Position numbers and translations under genes: made by a program. 64,000 nucleotides of DNA from Spartobacteria bacterium LR76. Lineage in GTDB: Bacteria > Verrucomicrobiota > Verrucomicrobiia > Chthoniobacterales > Terrimicrobiaceae. The stretch is from NCBI GenBank assembly GCA_003054655.1, contig QAYZ01000015.1, positions 1 through 64,000 of the forward strand, read 5' to 3'. Shown here in pieces: positions 1-9,232 of the stretch (its first letter is position 1; every line of letters starts with the position of its first letter). The notes below the pieces were generated by a model. That model worked only from the letters and a program-made list of their open reading frames with translations. It was not told the DNA's origin and did no database searches.

Positions 1-47
1 TCCTATGCAAACAAGCCGCTTAATTATCCATCGCGCTTGTCCAAACA

Positions 48-2030
48 TCAGGGGGACACTACAGTACGCCGCTCGAACGATTCAACCACGGTTGTCGCGT
101 CCGTAATGAGATCCAAAGAACAGCCAGGCTCAAGCTGCAGTTCGGCGAGCGATACTTCCACCTCACTCGTTCCCGGCTCACCATTGAATCCCGCAATCCA
201 CCAGCGCCCGTCGGCTGCCCGCCGCGCAATAACCACCTGCCGCCCGGGATACCCGCCCAGAAACCGCGACTCCTCCCATGTCACGGGAAGCTCGCGCAAG
301 AACTCCCGAATATAGCCAGGCTGCTTCGCCATCACCTCCGGAATCTCGACATAGTGTTGCAAGCCCGAGGTGAATAGGACGGTGGTCGCCAGTTCTCCGC
401 CAAGTGTCGTCCGGCGCTTGATTTTTCCCGGCCCCTCCAGACAGAGCGGCGTGAAATCCATTGGATCGAAAACATTCCTTGTAAAAGGCTGCATTGCCAT
501 ATGTGTCGGCGCCCGATCCGCATTGCTCTGCTGGAAGGTTATAAACTCGAAACCTCGGACAGCCTCGCCGGTCATAAGATTCGGATATGTCCGCTCCCAG
601 CCGCGAGGCAGCGTTGTCCCATGAAAATTCACTAGTAGTCCAAACGAAGCCGCATCCTCCAGAAGGTCATGGTAGAAGTCGATAAATGGTCGGCCATCTC
701 CTCCGAAGAAGTCGATCTTTACCCCCGCAACGCCCAACTTGCACAATTTCGTAAACTCAGCAACCCGCGTCTCATGCGAGAGCAGACGATCCTTCGGTGT
801 TTGCGGTGCATCGTTCCAATCGCCATTGCTGTTGTACCAGACAAGAATCTTCACGTTCTTCGTCGCCGCATACGCTGTCAACTCAGCCAGCTTTTCCTCT
901 CCGATTTGTTGATCCCATAGCGCATCGATAAGGCAATATCCCCAGCCCATCTCCGCTGCATAATCGATAAAACGGCGCTGTACGCTGTATACTGTCATCC
1001 TGTCACCGAGTTTTGGCCAACTCCACGACGCCTTGCCAGGATTTCCCAGGAGCTTCACCCCTTGGACCTCCCGGGCGGCCAGATCCGTACCGAGCGTCGA
1101 CTCAACCACGGTCTTCAGACTACCGACGGCTATCACCCTCCAGGGAGTGGTGTAGGGCGAGGCAAAACGTGGATTCACCGGTTCAGAGCCCATGGTTTCG
1201 CGCCAATCTGGAAACCCGATCCGATACTCTCCACCAGATGATTCATTACGCAGACGGGAGGCGCAATAACCTCGCCCGAGATCTGCTTCCGTGATGAGAA
1301 TCCACGTCTGATCATTCGTGCTGAAGAGCGCCGGGAAAACCCATCCCGCACCGAACTTGGAAGGCGTACCGACGGGAATCTCCTGCTCGTGATACTCTTC
1401 ATAAGAGGGATTGGTTTTCGCGAATCCGGTCTTCGCAACAGCCATCGGCTGCAGCCATGCCTTCACGTCCGGAGCGAACCGAAATGACGTCGCCTCCTCA
1501 CTCACCGCACGAATCGTCGCGTCGCTCTCTGGAAAAACATATCGAAAGGCCGCACCGTCATTTGAAATCTGAAAAATGATGTTGAGCCGGCGCCCTTTTG
1601 CATCCGCCAGAGAGAAAACCCGCCGCGTAGCGCGGTAATCGTGCAGGCGGCGTTTCGACCCTGTCAATGCATAGTGATCTTGCACGCATTCCTCGGGAGA
1701 TTCCGAAAGCAGGGTCAGCTGTCGGGAAAAATCGGCGTCCTCCCGTACCAACCCGAGGCGTGATTCGCCCAGGACCGGCTGGCCATTCCTGCTCAACATG
1801 TAGACTGGCGCGCCATCTGCATTCAGATGGAAATCCAGCGTCAGGTTTCCGTCGGGACTCTTCACCTCGGTCGCACCGAGTGCGCCGACCATCGCAGGAG
1901 TCGTGCCGAAAGTATCCCAACTATTCCAGCCCATCGGTGGCAACGGGGCGCATGTATAATGATCGGCCGACACGGGTAAAATAAGACACGCGGTTAATAG
2001 GAGGGTGAACCAGGGAATATCAATTCTCAT
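48..2030 (-). CDS. GH97 glycoside hydrolase, retaining alpha-galactosidase-like, with GH27-like N-terminal scrap
   Basis: Exported enzyme of 660 aa expected to cleave terminal alpha-galactosides (or alpha-glucosides). I start at the ATG at 2030 because it opens directly into a signal peptide (residues 1-22); the upstream ATG at 2078 would add 16 charged residues in front. The GH97 N-domain begins near residue 54 (VKSPDGNLTLDF). The barrel has a KIDFF motif with Asp440, the position of the nucleophile in retaining GH97 alpha-galactosidases, and TGEAVRG with Glu489 as acid/base. Odd: residues 29-44 (PLPPMGWNSWDTFGTT) are the signature first strand of a GH27 alpha-galactosidase, not GH97. Last gene of a minus-strand run after GH35. 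Family is secure; exact substrate is inferred. Confidence 0.9.
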   Translation of the reverse strand: MRIDIPWFTLLLTACLILPVSADHYTCAPLPPMGWNSWDTFGTTPAMVGALGATEVKSPDGNLTLDFHLNADGAPVYMLSRNGQPVLGESRLGLVREDADFSRQLTLLSESPEECVQDHYALTGSKRRLHDYRATRRVFSLADAKGRRLNIIFQISNDGAAFRYVFPESDATIRAVSEEATSFRFAPDVKAWLQPMAVAKTGFAKTNPSYEEYHEQEIPVGTPSKFGAGWVFPALFSTNDQTWILITEADLGRGYCASRLRNESSGGEYRIGFPDWRETMGSEPVNPRFASPYTTPWRVIAVGSLKTVVESTLGTDLAAREVQGVKLLGNPGKASWSWPKLGDRMTVYSVQRRFIDYAAEMGWGYCLIDALWDQQIGEEKLAELTAYAATKNVKILVWYNSNGDWNDAPQTPKDRLLSHETRVAEFTKLCKLGVAGVKIDFFGGDGRPFIDFYHDLLEDAASFGLLVNFHGTTLPRGWERTYPNLMTGEAVRGFEFITFQQSNADRAPTHMAMQPFTRNVFDPMDFTPLCLEGPGKIKRRTTLGGELATTVLFTSGLQHYVEIPEVMAKQPGYIREFLRELPVTWEESRFLGGYPGRQVVIARRAADGRWWIAGFNGEPGTSEVEVSLAELQLEPGCSLDLITDATTVVESFERRTVVSP

Positions 2031-2091
2031 AGCTGGGATGCGGAAGCAGAGTCGTCGACGTACCGGGAGGATGCCCACACAGGTGGCATCT

Positions 2092-4437
2092 CTAGGGAAT
2101 ATCTTCCGTGCTGTTTCCCACGAGGGCGCGAAAGTGTTTCAGACGGCCAATGGCGTCTCTGTCGGCGCCTTGTCGAGGAGTGTAAATAAATCCTGAAAGC
2201 GTTTCCTCTCGGCCCAAGTCCAGTGTGATCCAGTGTGGATAACCAGATGTCGGACTCTTCCACCGCGAATGCCAGTAGTTGGATATCTGACCGTCGATGG
2301 CGTTTCCCGCGCCACCCGCCTCTGCAACAGTCTCTTCGCTACTGGCGCCCGCTATCGTCAGGTTCTGCGTATCCAATGGGTCTCCAGCCCCGCCTAAAAG
2401 CGAAATATCGGCGATCGCGGCATGAGGCCCGCCGTCTTGGGCATCGTCGGCCATCAGAGTAAAATAACGACCGCGGATATTTTGAGGAAAATGGATCTCC
2501 TGGACATTTCCACCTTGCGGGAAGCTGCCTTCGACGACAGAAGCGCCCGGGACTCGCACGCGTGCCAGAGTACGATGCCCGGAAAGGGTATCCAGTTCCG
2601 GGCGGAGCTGATCCACGACCGGTTTTTCCAACCCGGCCAGTTTGGGAGCGCCGTCGTCACCCAGGAGATCAAGCACCACGAACTTGTTGCGGCCCGGGTG
2701 CAGCCAGGGACCAGGCACAAACAATGTTTGCTGCGGGCCGATATTCCAGAAGCGTCCAAGGTTATGTCCATTGACCCAGACCATGCCTTTACCGAACGGA
2801 CGCAGGTCAAGAAAGGTGTCACCGGTTTCCTTTAGCTCGATGTCAAAGTGGAAAAAACCGGGGCCATGATTTTCCGGCAGCGAGGCATAGGCCAGATGTT
2901 CAAGCTGCTCGGCATCCAGCGGGAGTAAGAACATTTCCCATCCAGTCAGTTCACTGTCGCCGAGGAAAACCGGACCGTGCAGACCTTTGCTGTCATGAAT
3001 CTCTTGTCCGAAATTCACACGCCCCATGGCTTCAACGAGAATTTCCAGCACGGTGGGATTCGCCCTAGAGGGCAGGCCGAGCGCAAAAGTGCGCGAGCGA
3101 CGATCAAAGGCACCCACGCGCACGCCGCCGAGGGAAACGATGCCGATATCATGCACCGCCGCCGCGCGCAGTTGGACGGCGGGACCGGCCGGCACGATGG
3201 TGCTGTAAAGAACGAGACCGTAAGGTTGGTCGAGTTGCTCAAAGCTGAGAGGGTGCTTCGCCTCGACAGCTTTGGGCAGGCAGGCGAGCAACGGCGCAAA
3301 GCCTGCGGGGGACTCTAGCGCAAACGTGACTACAGGAGGCGCGGGAGGCGGCTCGGTGAGAGTTTCACCAGGTTGCAGATAGCGGGAAATAAGCGCTCGG
3401 GTTTTGAAGAATTTGTCCGTGGCCCAACCCGCCTCACTTATTGGGGCATCGTAGTCGTAGGAAGTCGTGTCGGGCTTGAACGGACGGTCCGCTCCCGCAG
3501 TGAAGCCAAAGGAGGTGCCGCCATGTGCCATGTAAATGGAGAAGGACGCTTTCATTTTTAGCATCGTCTCCAGATCTCGGAGGTAGCGCATAGCATCACC
3601 ACGATGGTGAGGCTGCCCCCAGGTGTCGAACCATCCGGGATAGAACTCGCCGCACATTAACGGTCCGGTGGGAAGAATCTGGCGAAGCTTGCTAAACCCG
3701 CCCCCGGGATCGCTGCCAAAATTCACCACTGGGAAGACGTCAGGGCGATATCCGTTGCGAAGGGAATTGACGGGATTGCACGAAAAGATCGGGACTTCGA
3801 AGCCGGCGTCGAGCAGAGCCTGACGTATTTCCCCCATATACTCAGCATCCTTGCCAAAAAATCCATATTCGTTCTCTGCCTGCACGAGAAGGATCGGCCC
3901 CCCTCGGGTCACCTGCAGAGGAGCGAGATTGCGCCCGACATCCTTCAGGTAGCGACGAGCGGCCACTAGGAACCGCCCGTCGCGGCTGCGCAACTTCATT
4001 CCTTCATGTTTGAGAAGCCACCAGGGCAGCCCGCCCATCTCCCATTCTGCGCACGCGTAAGGGCCCGGGCGGAGAATCACCCAAAGTCCCTCCTCTTGCG
4101 CAATACGACAGAAATCCGCGATGTCGGCGCGGTCGGACCAGTCAAACACACCTTCGCGCGGTTCGTGCTGATTCCAAAACAAGTAAGCGCAAACAGTATT
4201 AAGTCCCATGGCCCGCGCCATTTGCAGGCGATGGCGCCAGTATTCGCGGGGGATACGCGCTGCGTGAACTTCGCCGCACCTTATGATAAAGGGCTTCCCA
4301 TCAAGAAGAAACGCATCACGACCGATCTCAAATTTATGGATATCGGTCGCGACAGCAGGCCGAAGAAAAAAAAGAACGCCGAGAATGACTGCCCATTTTC
4401 GACGACTTTCAAAGAGAAAGGAGCACATCAAAGACAT
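2092..4437 (-). CDS. GH35 beta-galactosidase with C-terminal discoidin-like domain
   Basis: Secreted retaining exo-beta-galactosidase of 781 aa. The ATG at 4437 is chosen because a signal peptide follows within a few residues (hydrophobic WAVILGVLFFLRPAVA); ATG 4494 would place it too deep. The barrel runs from about residue 35 to 340, with acid/base Glu190 in AENEYG and nucleophile Glu264 in CGEFYPGW. After the GH35 beta-sandwich domains the last ~130 residues contain a discoidin-type module in which a strand set resembling the domain's tail comes first and the NYWHSRW/ITLDLG part last, so it looks circularly permuted. It lies 61 bp upstream of the GH97 gene, probably cotranscribed, and fits removal of galactose caps from hemicellulose or arabinogalactan. 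Confidence 0.9.
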   Translation of the reverse strand: MSLMCSFLFESRRKWAVILGVLFFLRPAVATDIHKFEIGRDAFLLDGKPFIIRCGEVHAARIPREYWRHRLQMARAMGLNTVCAYLFWNQHEPREGVFDWSDRADIADFCRIAQEEGLWVILRPGPYACAEWEMGGLPWWLLKHEGMKLRSRDGRFLVAARRYLKDVGRNLAPLQVTRGGPILLVQAENEYGFFGKDAEYMGEIRQALLDAGFEVPIFSCNPVNSLRNGYRPDVFPVVNFGSDPGGGFSKLRQILPTGPLMCGEFYPGWFDTWGQPHHRGDAMRYLRDLETMLKMKASFSIYMAHGGTSFGFTAGADRPFKPDTTSYDYDAPISEAGWATDKFFKTRALISRYLQPGETLTEPPPAPPVVTFALESPAGFAPLLACLPKAVEAKHPLSFEQLDQPYGLVLYSTIVPAGPAVQLRAAAVHDIGIVSLGGVRVGAFDRRSRTFALGLPSRANPTVLEILVEAMGRVNFGQEIHDSKGLHGPVFLGDSELTGWEMFLLPLDAEQLEHLAYASLPENHGPGFFHFDIELKETGDTFLDLRPFGKGMVWVNGHNLGRFWNIGPQQTLFVPGPWLHPGRNKFVVLDLLGDDGAPKLAGLEKPVVDQLRPELDTLSGHRTLARVRVPGASVVEGSFPQGGNVQEIHFPQNIRGRYFTLMADDAQDGGPHAAIADISLLGGAGDPLDTQNLTIAGASSEETVAEAGGAGNAIDGQISNYWHSRWKSPTSGYPHWITLDLGREETLSGFIYTPRQGADRDAIGRLKHFRALVGNSTEDIP

Positions 4438-4553
4438 ATATGCGCTTACCCCAAGAAGGCGGTCGCAGCAGCCGACAGCAAACAAAATATCCAAGTGAAG
4501 AGGAGCATTCCTGATGAGCGAAGTGATGCAAAGAGTCGTTAATGAATGATGTC

Positions 4554-7091
4554 CTATTCAGGCAGGCTACAGCCTTCCTCCCACTGAGATGTTGAAATGG
4601 CCGCGGCTTCAACAAATTGAAGGCCAAACGTCCCTGAGCGCCCATGGGTTGCGACTACCCTGACAGTAACCTCACGCTTGTCTCGGGTGACCTTGGGAGG
4701 GATGGCGTATGCCGCTTGGAAAAACCCATCGCGGCGGCCGGGGCGCAATGTCACGGGAATACGGTAATCGTCCACCCACAACTCGTACGAACGGCCGCGA
4801 TCCCCGCCCCAGTGTTCAGCGACGAGGGCCACGGGTTTGTCTGGACTCACGGTCATGCGGTACGAGAACCAGCCTCCCGGCAGAGCGTCGCGCCATTTTC
4901 GGCTGCGGAAGTCACCGGTCTCGCTCCGGTCGGAGGCGAACTTGTGCTCCACCTCGGACTGCTGGAAACCTGGCTCGATACGGTCAATGGTGGCAGCTTC
5001 GAGCGCCGCCCGGGCGGCCTCCTCAGCGCGGACCGCAGCTTCGCGATCGGCCCATTCACCCGGCGTGTAGAATGGGAAATAGGCTGCATAGTGCTCGCGA
5101 TAAACACGGTGAAATGGTTCGAGCAACAAATCGGGGCGCAGGATACCGGGAGCGCGAAACGCACCGAAACCGGAGGCGGGCTGAGCCGAAGCTGAAATCG
5201 CCGAGGTATCGGCAGCGACGAGGACGGGAGGAGTGCCGTCCACCCGCCCCGGTGATTTCAAGTGGTCACCGTAGCGGCGGAGAGCAGGATCGGCCTTCCC
5301 ATCGGCGGCAGGCGGCACGACGGCGACGAGTTGCATCGGCCCGTACATGAGCGCAACGATCTTCCCGTCGGACTCGGGCAACGGTTCGGTGCGCAAAGTC
5401 ATGGGCAGCCTGACGTCAATGGTGTCGCCATCCCTCCACTCACGCTCCAGGGTGAAACAGGATGATGGGCGCGAGTCAACGGCTACGGCATTCCCATTGA
5501 CCTTCACCTCGGGCGCAGAGCACCAGTAGGGATGACGCAGCTTGAGAGCGAGTCGCACGGGGTTCTTCGCTTCCACGACAAAGTGCACCGAATCAGAGTC
5601 AGGAAAAGCCGTCTCCTGCCGCAAAGTGAAGCCGCGCTCCCGCCAATCCAGACGCGACGCCATATAAAGGTTCACCCACAAGGTTTGATCATGATGAAAG
5701 TAAACCTGTTCGGCATAACGCTGCGGGTTTTCCATGCCGGTGCCGACACAGCACCACCAGGATTCGTCTTTCGACGAAAACGTCTTGTAAGCGATGTTGC
5801 CCATCGGAAGGAAGTAGCCGAACTCACCGGGTTCGTGACCGATATTGGCAAGCAGATGGTTCACAAGGCCGCGTTCGACGAAATCCATGTCGCCCGCATT
5901 CGGCGCCCAGGAGAAACGCATTCCGGCAAGCTTGATCATGTTGTACGTGTTGCAGGTCTCGGCGTTCTGGCTGCCTAGCTTTTGCGGGAACTGGCGGGAC
6001 GGAAAAAAGTGCTCATGGTCTCCGTGGCCGCCATTGGAGAAAGATCGTCGATTGACCACGGAATCCCAAAACGTGTCCACACCGCGAAGGGAGGCAGGGT
6101 CACCGGTCAGAAGGTAGACGCGAGCGAGTCCCACGATCTTGGGGATCTGCGTGTTGCCATGTTTGCCATCGAGTTCATCACGCCCCGCCTCCAGCGACCC
6201 CAGGATGGCATCGTGATGGAAAACGGTCTCGGCCAGCCGCAGGTATTTTTGGTCGCCAGTGTCGATGGAGAGGTCGGCGAATACTTCGTTGAGACCGCCG
6301 AACTCCGCCTTCAGGATCTCCTGGGCCTGCGAGGCAGAGAGATTCTGGTAGATACCAGCCATGTAATCGGCAAGGCCGCGTTCGACCGCGAGAGCCTGTG
6401 TGTTGCCGCCTAAACGGTAGGCGTCTCGCAAACCAGCGAGCACCTTGTGAAGGGTATAGTTGGGCACCCACTCACCGTTGAGATTGAAAGCGGTAGCCTT
6501 AATGCTGCCTGCGCGCAGGTCTTCGTAGACTCTTTTATCGACGGGCAGGACATAGCCGTCGCCGTTGGCCTGCTGACACGCGGCGAGTTCCGCCACGATC
6601 TTGTCCACGCGCTCCTTGGCACGTTGTTTAACGGTCGAGTCTTCCGCTGTTGCCGAGAGGGCAGAAACTGCCGAGAGATAGTGCCCCAGGCTGTGGCCAT
6701 TGATCCCGCGGGCTTCCCAGCCTCCGTAGCGTTCGGCGTTTTTGGGCAACCCCGCCTGTTGCCGAAAACCCGCGAGGAGTCGATCAACGTCCACTTCGTC
6801 CAGCAGATACCGCGCGTTGATATCTGCGCGAGTCTTGAAAGGTCCGGGAAGAAGCCGCACCTCCTCGAGAGGAAATGGCTGGGCAAGCAGTTCTCCTGAG
6901 GCAGCGCTGCACCAAGTTACGGAGGCCATGCAGCTTGAGACCCATAACAAACGGAGCAGGATGGAGCGAAACAGCCGGGCAAGGCCGAGGTCTCCAGAAA
7001 GACTGGAACCCCCTAAGGCTGGGCTCCCTTCGGCTATCCTGTCCTGGACGGGCAATGGAAAGGGGGTTGAAAAACAGGGGCCAAGCGGCAT
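4554..7091 (-). CDS. GH127/GH146 beta-L-arabinofuranosidase family protein
   Basis: 845 aa protein of the former DUF1680 family, whose characterised members release beta-L-arabinofuranose using a zinc-bound cysteine nucleophile. The (alpha/alpha)6 region starts around residue 75. The metal and catalytic set is visible: Glu378 and Cys380 in AETCNTYN, Cys447/Cys448 in WWCCVGTGMENP, and Glu360 (GDHEHFF) as likely acid/base. The C-terminal third is beta-rich. The annotated ATG at 7091 gives an unusually long leader before a hydrophobic stretch (about 40-65), so the true start is uncertain; export is likely. First gene of the leftmost minus-strand run, divergent from the GPH transporter, with an operator-like palindrome 65 bp upstream. 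Confidence 0.88.
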   Translation of the reverse strand: MPLGPCFSTPFPLPVQDRIAEGSPALGGSSLSGDLGLARLFRSILLRLLWVSSCMASVTWCSAASGELLAQPFPLEEVRLLPGPFKTRADINARYLLDEVDVDRLLAGFRQQAGLPKNAERYGGWEARGINGHSLGHYLSAVSALSATAEDSTVKQRAKERVDKIVAELAACQQANGDGYVLPVDKRVYEDLRAGSIKATAFNLNGEWVPNYTLHKVLAGLRDAYRLGGNTQALAVERGLADYMAGIYQNLSASQAQEILKAEFGGLNEVFADLSIDTGDQKYLRLAETVFHHDAILGSLEAGRDELDGKHGNTQIPKIVGLARVYLLTGDPASLRGVDTFWDSVVNRRSFSNGGHGDHEHFFPSRQFPQKLGSQNAETCNTYNMIKLAGMRFSWAPNAGDMDFVERGLVNHLLANIGHEPGEFGYFLPMGNIAYKTFSSKDESWWCCVGTGMENPQRYAEQVYFHHDQTLWVNLYMASRLDWRERGFTLRQETAFPDSDSVHFVVEAKNPVRLALKLRHPYWCSAPEVKVNGNAVAVDSRPSSCFTLEREWRDGDTIDVRLPMTLRTEPLPESDGKIVALMYGPMQLVAVVPPAADGKADPALRRYGDHLKSPGRVDGTPPVLVAADTSAISASAQPASGFGAFRAPGILRPDLLLEPFHRVYREHYAAYFPFYTPGEWADREAAVRAEEAARAALEAATIDRIEPGFQQSEVEHKFASDRSETGDFRSRKWRDALPGGWFSYRMTVSPDKPVALVAEHWGGDRGRSYELWVDDYRIPVTLRPGRRDGFFQAAYAIPPKVTRDKREVTVRVVATHGRSGTFGLQFVEAAAISTSQWEEGCSLPE

Positions 7092-7156
7092 GGGGTAAGA
7101 AGATTTGGGAAAGCTTCATCGTAATTGCATGGAAAGCCCGCCGCGAGCTCTCGCCA

Positions 7157-7174
7157 AACTGATCCGGTTTAGTT
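7157..7174. promoter_or_regulatory. operator-like CCGG-centred palindrome, copy 1
   Basis: AACTGATCCGGTTTAGTT pairs at 7 of 9 positions around its centre. It sits between the divergent GH127 gene and the GPH transporter, 65 bp from the first and 159 bp from the second. The same core recurs near 10792, 15965, 23320, 45764, 45906 and 56460. The even palindrome with a central CG resembles LacI-family operators; that assignment is an inference. Confidence 0.5.
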
Positions 7175-7333
7175 CACGTGGACTATCAGTCTGCAATTGC
7201 TTGTGGAAGGCTCTTGGGAGAGAAGCTTTTCAAGAGATTCCCCCTGATTGCAGCCATCGCGAGGTGATCAATATCGAGCAACCCACCTCGGTCGATCAGT
7301 GGAGAGTTTTACCCCGCCTATTACGTCAAACCC

Positions 7334-9157
7334 GTGAAAGAACACCCATCGCAAAAGCCATACACTGCACCTCGCGGGCAGATCTGGGGCTGGGGATGCG
7401 GACGTATCGCCGAGTTCAGCCTCGTCGCGATGTTTGGACAGGCGATGAATATTTTCTCCGTGGGCTTCGGCCTGGATCCGGTGATTCTGAGCTGGTGCAT
7501 CATGCTGCCGAGGCTCGTGGACGGAATCGTGGATCCCATGATCGGTCACTGGTCCGACAACATGCACAGCAAATGGGGACGGCGTAAGCCCTTTCTCTTC
7601 GTCGGAGCAATCCTCGGAGCATGCTTCCTTTCCGCGCTGTGGTGGGCCAGCCCGACGTGGCCACATGCCATTCAATTTCTCTTCCTCGGGATCGTCGGGA
7701 TGTGCCTCTATCTGTGCTACGGCACCTACACCATGGCGTGGAATGCCATCGGGTACGAATTGAGCGACGACTATCACGAGCGCTCTCGCATCCAGGCGGT
7801 ATCGGGATTGTTTCTCGCGGTCATGGTACTGCTCAACAGCTGGGTGTACTGGCTGGCGTTGCGACCGACGTTCGGCGGAGTGGTATGGGGCATGCGCTGG
7901 ATCGGCTTGATTATCGCCGCGATGATCGTGGCGTCCGCACTGGTCGTGCTGATGTCGACCAGGGAGCGGTTTACCGAGACGAACCGGACGCATGTCGCAC
8001 TGATACCAGCCCTGCGTGCGACGATCAGGAATCGACCGTTCGTGATTCTCCTGCTGATGAAGCTCTTCGAGGTCTTTGGCGGGAGGTTGACCTCCGGGGT
8101 CCTGTTCTTTCTTTCGATCTACTATGTGTGCCGGGGCGATCAGGATCTGGGCACCCGCATTGCGGGGATCGCAGCCACCCTCGGCGCGATCTGGAGCTTC
8201 GCAGTGCTGCCTTTCGTGAAATCCGTGAGCGTGTGGATCGGCAAAAGGGGAGCTTTGATTGTGGGAGCGGGATTCAACTTTGCCGCCGCGCTCGCCTCCC
8301 CGTTCCTTACCACGCCTGAGCATCCGTATTGGAGTCTCATTCCGGCATTGGTCATCACCCCCTTTCTGGCTCTGAGCGCCCTTATTGCCAACGCCATCGT
8401 TCCCGACATCTGCGATCTCGATGAGTTGCAGAGCGGCCAGCGCCGGGAGGGACTTTTCACCTCGGTGATGGCCTTTGTCTCCAAGATCGAGATTTCCCTC
8501 GCGGTGATGCTGGTCGGTTATCTGGTGGCATGGTCTGGCGTGGACACCGGCATCTCTCTCCGCTGGCAGGAGGCTGCGTCGGGACACGGCGGAGACAAGT
8601 TCGCCGCAGGAGAACGCGCCGTATTTGCCTTTCACGACACCGCTCCCGCCTCATTCGAAACCTTCACGCTACGCGGCAATGCCCGGTCGGTGGAGCTGTT
8701 CGTTGGCGACGAATCGCCCACAAAAGGCTTCCGATCGCTGGGAAAACTTTCGATGACCGCAGACGGCACGCAAAGCTGGAAGCTTCCTCCCGCCACCGCG
8801 AAGTACTTCAAAATCGAGCTGTCCGGCGAGCCTTCGCAAGGAACGTTTCGCGTCGAGGAAATCGGTCTCTTCGCGATTTCCGGTGGAGCAAACTTGCTGA
8901 CGACCGCCGCTGGAGGCCAATTGGTGGCAGCCGAGCCTCCGACGGTCGTCAGCCACCGTCTCTATTGGCTGGTCATGATTCCGGGCATCATTTTTACCGG
9001 GCTGACGCTTGCCATGGCCATCCTCTTCCCGCTCCGGGAAAGTTCGGTCCGGGAAATCCATGAAAAACTGGAGCGAATCCGACGGAGTAACGAGCTGGCT
9101 GGACTCCCTGCCGCATCGAGCCCCGCTCCTGATACCAAGATACCGGCTCAGACATAA
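7334..9157 (+). CDS. GPH-family (MelB-like) sugar:cation symporter with inserted discoidin-like domain
   Basis: Inner-membrane secondary transporter of 607 aa, predicted to import a glycoside or oligosaccharide with a cation. The start is GTG; no better start lies between it and an upstream in-frame stop at 7265. Family signs are the D-x-x-x-G-x-x-x-D motif near 63-74 (LVDGIVDPMIGHWSD), KWGRRKPF at 80-87 and about 12 hydrophobic helices. Unusual: between the penultimate helix (about 384-400) and the last (about 544-566) lies a ~140-residue soluble segment with discoidin-like strands (VELFVGD, WKLPPATAKYFKIEL, FRVEEIGLF). Ordinary GPH carriers lack it. Followed 75 bp later by the fucose symporter gene. 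Confidence 0.88.
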   Translation: MKEHPSQKPYTAPRGQIWGWGCGRIAEFSLVAMFGQAMNIFSVGFGLDPVILSWCIMLPRLVDGIVDPMIGHWSDNMHSKWGRRKPFLFVGAILGACFLSALWWASPTWPHAIQFLFLGIVGMCLYLCYGTYTMAWNAIGYELSDDYHERSRIQAVSGLFLAVMVLLNSWVYWLALRPTFGGVVWGMRWIGLIIAAMIVASALVVLMSTRERFTETNRTHVALIPALRATIRNRPFVILLLMKLFEVFGGRLTSGVLFFLSIYYVCRGDQDLGTRIAGIAATLGAIWSFAVLPFVKSVSVWIGKRGALIVGAGFNFAAALASPFLTTPEHPYWSLIPALVITPFLALSALIANAIVPDICDLDELQSGQRREGLFTSVMAFVSKIEISLAVMLVGYLVAWSGVDTGISLRWQEAASGHGGDKFAAGERAVFAFHDTAPASFETFTLRGNARSVELFVGDESPTKGFRSLGKLSMTADGTQSWKLPPATAKYFKIELSGEPSQGTFRVEEIGLFAISGGANLLTTAAGGQLVAAEPPTVVSHRLYWLVMIPGIIFTGLTLAMAILFPLRESSVREIHEKLERIRRSNELAGLPAASSPAPDTKIPAQT

Positions 9158-9232
9158 AGAATACCCACGGGTTACCTCACCAGCGATCCTCGAGAACCAC
9201 CAACCCATCCTTTTCCGCCCTCCCGCCACCCC

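Noticed and set aside
2092-2500. GH35 discoidin domain seemingly truncated at its C-terminus next to the chimeric GH97 gene
   Set aside because: A stretch resembling the missing tail strands (IRGRYFTLMADDAQDGG...) precedes the domain, and GH35/GH2 proteins with this permuted order are known to me, so truncation is not needed.
7268-8635. 455-codon open frame on the minus strand opposite the GPH transporter
   Set aside because: His/Gln/Asp/Gly-rich translation with no domain, fully antisense to a well-recognised transporter; a product of high GC in codon positions.
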